A stretch of DNA of 64,000 bases from NCBI RefSeq assembly GCF_963677845.1, contig NZ_OY782498.1:72001-136000 (forward strand). Direction: 5' to 3'. Source of the stretch: an uncultured Pseudodesulfovibrio sp. GTDB lineage: Bacteria > Desulfobacterota > Desulfovibrionia > Desulfovibrionales > Desulfovibrionaceae. The translations under genes were made by a program, and so were the position numbers. The notes beneath the pieces were generated by a model. That model was not told the origin of the DNA. It did no database searches and saw only the letters and a list, made by a program, of their open reading frames with translations. Below are positions 61,975-64,000 of the stretch, in pieces. Every line of letters starts with the position of its first letter. Position 1 is the stretch's first letter.

Positions 61975-63216
61975 ATGAAAAATAATAAAGTCTGTATCTT
62001 CCTTATGGTTCTGTGTCTCATTCTGTTTTCATTTCCCGCATTGGCCGCGGAAAAGACTGTGTCGAAATATGGCACTGTGACCGGTCAGGCCCGGATGTAT
62101 TATTTTACCCAGCGCAATAAAACTACGGGTGATGATTTTGACAACATCAAAGAGTCATTGGCCTTGGGTGGCTTTCTTAAATACGAGACACCGTGGCTGG
62201 CCGATATGTTTGGTTTTGGTGCTGCCGTATATGGCACAGCTCCGTTGTCCGGCGAATTGAATCAGGCGGATGAGGGCGGTACCGGACTGTTGACCAGCAA
62301 CAATGAAGGGTTTGCCGTGCTCGGCGAAGCATATTTCAAAGCCCGGTATTCCCAGACTGAAATGCGGTTGTGGCGGCAACGTCTTGAGACTCCGTTCATC
62401 AACAGTAACGACAGTCGCATGATCCCCCAGACCTATGAGGCCTATGGCATCAAATCAAGCGATGTCGAAAATCTGACCTGGAGTCTGTACTGGGTGGACA
62501 AGGAAAAGGCGCGGGACACGGAACTTTTCAAATCCATGTCTGACATGGCTGGTTTGGACGGAACGGACGGTGGCGTTTTGATGGCTGGCGCGGACTGGAC
62601 TCCCGTTGAAAAACTCCCGTTGAGATTCTGGAACTACTATGCGCCTGATTTGGATAATACATTTTTTACTCAGGCAGGGTATGCCTTTGGCGACCCCAAA
62701 GGTGTTGGCTTTACCGTGTTGTTTCAGGGTGTTGATCAACGCAGTGTCGGTGATGAGCGGGCCGGGGAATATGGCACGGCCGAAGGTGGTCTCAAAGGTG
62801 GCATCACCTTCAGCGGTTTTACCTTTGACGTTGGTGGAACCATTGTAGGGAATTCGGCTGGTATTCGTAATTCATGGGGCAACTATCCTTTCTTCAATAA
62901 TCTGATGAGTTACGCGTTTAACCGGGCTGGTGAAAAAGCTTTATATCTGGGAGCTGCCTACGATTTCAGTCGGCTGGGTGCCGATGGATTTACTGCCAAT
63001 ATCAAGACTGGTTTTGGTGACACGCCGGATTCCGGCGACAATGCGTCCTTTGATCGAAATGAATATAATTTGAATTTGGGGTATGCGTTTGACGGTGACT
63101 TAGAGGGGTTATCCATTCTTAATCGTTGGTCTTATCAGGATGCAGACGAAGACCTCGGTGGCCGGGATGGTTATCAGGTGCGTTTGAGATTCCAGTACAA
63201 TTTTCAATTATTGTAA
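61975..63216 (+). CDS. OprD-like outer-membrane porin
   Basis: 413 aa from the ATG at 61975 (GGAG upstream; the frame is open further to 61861, into the previous gene). The signal peptide (FSFPALAA end) is followed by a beta-strand-rich mature part with alternating hydrophobic residues and a terminal aromatic strand (YQVRLRFQYNFQLL). RLETPFINSNDSRMIPQTYEAY resembles the OprD-type L3 loop. It sits behind cstA and may supply the outer-membrane step of the same uptake. Confidence 0.85.
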   Translation: MKNNKVCIFLMVLCLILFSFPALAAEKTVSKYGTVTGQARMYYFTQRNKTTGDDFDNIKESLALGGFLKYETPWLADMFGFGAAVYGTAPLSGELNQADEGGTGLLTSNNEGFAVLGEAYFKARYSQTEMRLWRQRLETPFINSNDSRMIPQTYEAYGIKSSDVENLTWSLYWVDKEKARDTELFKSMSDMAGLDGTDGGVLMAGADWTPVEKLPLRFWNYYAPDLDNTFFTQAGYAFGDPKGVGFTVLFQGVDQRSVGDERAGEYGTAEGGLKGGITFSGFTFDVGGTIVGNSAGIRNSWGNYPFFNNLMSYAFNRAGEKALYLGAAYDFSRLGADGFTANIKTGFGDTPDSGDNASFDRNEYNLNLGYAFDGDLEGLSILNRWSYQDADEDLGGRDGYQVRLRFQYNFQLL

Positions 63217-63337
63217 GAGAGGAAGTATCTCCCTATCACCTCATCATATGATCATATAATATAAACCGCTTTTTCTTCCCGGGTTTTTCTTTTAGGGTTA
63301 ATACTCGGCTCGCTTCATAAAACCTGAGGAATGATTT

Positions 63338-64000
63338 ATGGCAGACGACACCGTCTATAATGGCAATGGAGATGATATCGCACCGGAAATGCTTGAGGCC
63401 GCGAAGGCGCTGCTTGTCAAGCGATACAAATATATCAAGAAACCCGATGAATCCATGAAAAGACTGGCATGGATCGGTGCGACCCACGTTGCCCGAGACA
63501 TGACGGCCAGTCCTGAAAGATACGCATCTGTTGAGTCTGACGGGGTGATACCTGATGTCTCCCCGCTGGACCCGTTGGATATTTTGCGTCAGGATCATCA
63601 ACTTCCAGCCTTGCCTCAGGTGTTTCTGGAATTGCAACAGGCTATTTCCAGTGAATCTACCTCGGCGGACGATTTGGCCGAAATAATCAGTCAGGACCCC
63701 GGATTGACGGCTTTTCTTTTGCGTATGGTCAACTCTGCATTTTACAGTTTGCCCATGCAGATCGATACTATTTCCCGTGCGGTTACGGTTGTTGGCGTAA
63801 ACCAACTTTCCACTTTGGCAGTGGGCACTTCGGTCATAAGTCTGTTCAAGGATATTCCCGAAGAAGTGCTTGATATGGAGCAGTTCTGGAAACATTCAGT
63901 GGCCTGTGGACTGATTGCCAGACGGTTATGCCGTATTACCGGTCAAGGTGACCCGGAGCGGGCATTTGTGTCGGGATTGCTGCACGACATTGGCCAGTTG
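63338..64000 (+). CDS. HDOD-domain signalling protein (truncated by window edge)
   Basis: 221 codons from the ATG at 63338 (GAGGA upstream) to the right edge without a stop. The HDOD domain starts at about residue 88 (LPALPQVFLELQQAI, EIISQDPGLTAFLLRMVNSAFY, ISRAVTVVGVNQLSTLAVGT). RAFVSGLLHDIGQL begins the HD-like end. HDOD proteins are signalling adaptors without catalysis. The rest of the gene lies outside the window. Confidence 0.85.
   Translation, partial: MADDTVYNGNGDDIAPEMLEAAKALLVKRYKYIKKPDESMKRLAWIGATHVARDMTASPERYASVESDGVIPDVSPLDPLDILRQDHQLPALPQVFLELQQAISSESTSADDLAEIISQDPGLTAFLLRMVNSAFYSLPMQIDTISRAVTVVGVNQLSTLAVGTSVISLFKDIPEEVLDMEQFWKHSVACGLIARRLCRITGQGDPERAFVSGLLHDIGQL

Noticed and set aside
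63236-63895. Minus-strand open frame of 219 codons near the right edge
   Set aside because: Antisense to an HDOD-domain gene that has a ribosome-binding site and clear motifs.
1-64000. CRISPR array, cas genes, tRNA or rRNA genes
   Set aside because: No regularly spaced direct repeats, Cas motifs or cloverleaf sequences were found by reading; the repeats present are palindromic and irregularly spaced.

Overview
The window looks like a chromosomal segment of a sulfate-reducing member of the Desulfovibrionaceae (Desulfovibrio/Pseudodesulfovibrio type). This is inferred from gene content, because no rRNA gene is present. The indicators are the leuS-nusB-ribH-ribBA...ribE...ribD-dCMP deaminase order next to lptE-holA-radC, a zraP-DUF4405-sensor kinase-sigma54 regulator cluster, a CBS-ACT protein beside a liv-type transporter, and an IscA/HesB-like protein with an in-frame TGA that reads as selenocysteine. 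No tRNA, rRNA or CRISPR array was seen.

Region 1 (1-6.36 kb) is the end of a Tn7/Tni-like transposon. A minus-strand operon encodes TnsA, a DDE transposase (TnsB/TniA) and an AAA+ ATPase fused in frame to TniQ. Behind it are two unrecognised AT-rich genes, probably cargo; the last runs off the left edge. The fusion has a good Shine-Dalgarno sequence and ATG exactly at the start of its TniQ half, so a free TniQ may also be made.

Region 2 (6.4-31 kb) is mostly metabolic. It holds a COG1237 metallo-beta-lactamase, a CobD-CobQ fusion, a pentapeptide-repeat protein, and a CBS-ACT protein followed by a complete liv-type ABC transporter (livG, H, M, binding protein, livF) interleaved with a long-chain-type acyl-CoA synthetase and followed by a phenylacetate-CoA-ligase-like gene. 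Next come an IscA-like gene, catalase and the IscA-like selenoprotein, then pyrR with a shikimate-kinase-like gene and a cysteine-rich protein, a WcbI-like gene, cobT, hemC and a small FmdB-type zinc ribbon.

Region 3 (30.6-53.2 kb) has two paralogous TPR genes with a structured spacer between them, lon, acylphosphatase, radC, holA and lptE. The leuS-to-dCMP-deaminase riboflavin locus follows, opened up by insertions: a DUF5684 membrane protein, a diguanylate cyclase, a glycosyltransferase, an isochorismatase-type hydrolase, a binding protein and a TetR/methyltransferase pair. Two nearly identical arms of about 790 bp lie in inverted orientation at 38.16-38.94 and 46.83-47.61 kb, flanking leuS-nusB-ribH-ribBA; a diverged third copy lies beside the left arm.

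Region 4 (53.2-64 kb) carries a ZraP-type envelope-stress operon with a canonical -24/-12 promoter and upstream palindromes, a WcbI-like gene, a glyoxalase-II-like hydrolase, a CstA-family carrier, a small exported protein, an outer-membrane porin, and the start of an HDOD signalling gene cut by the right edge.

Intergenic DNA is unusually rich in long imperfect palindromes (about 120 bp) and short hairpins. They form families repeated within the window and often sit directly behind stop codons.
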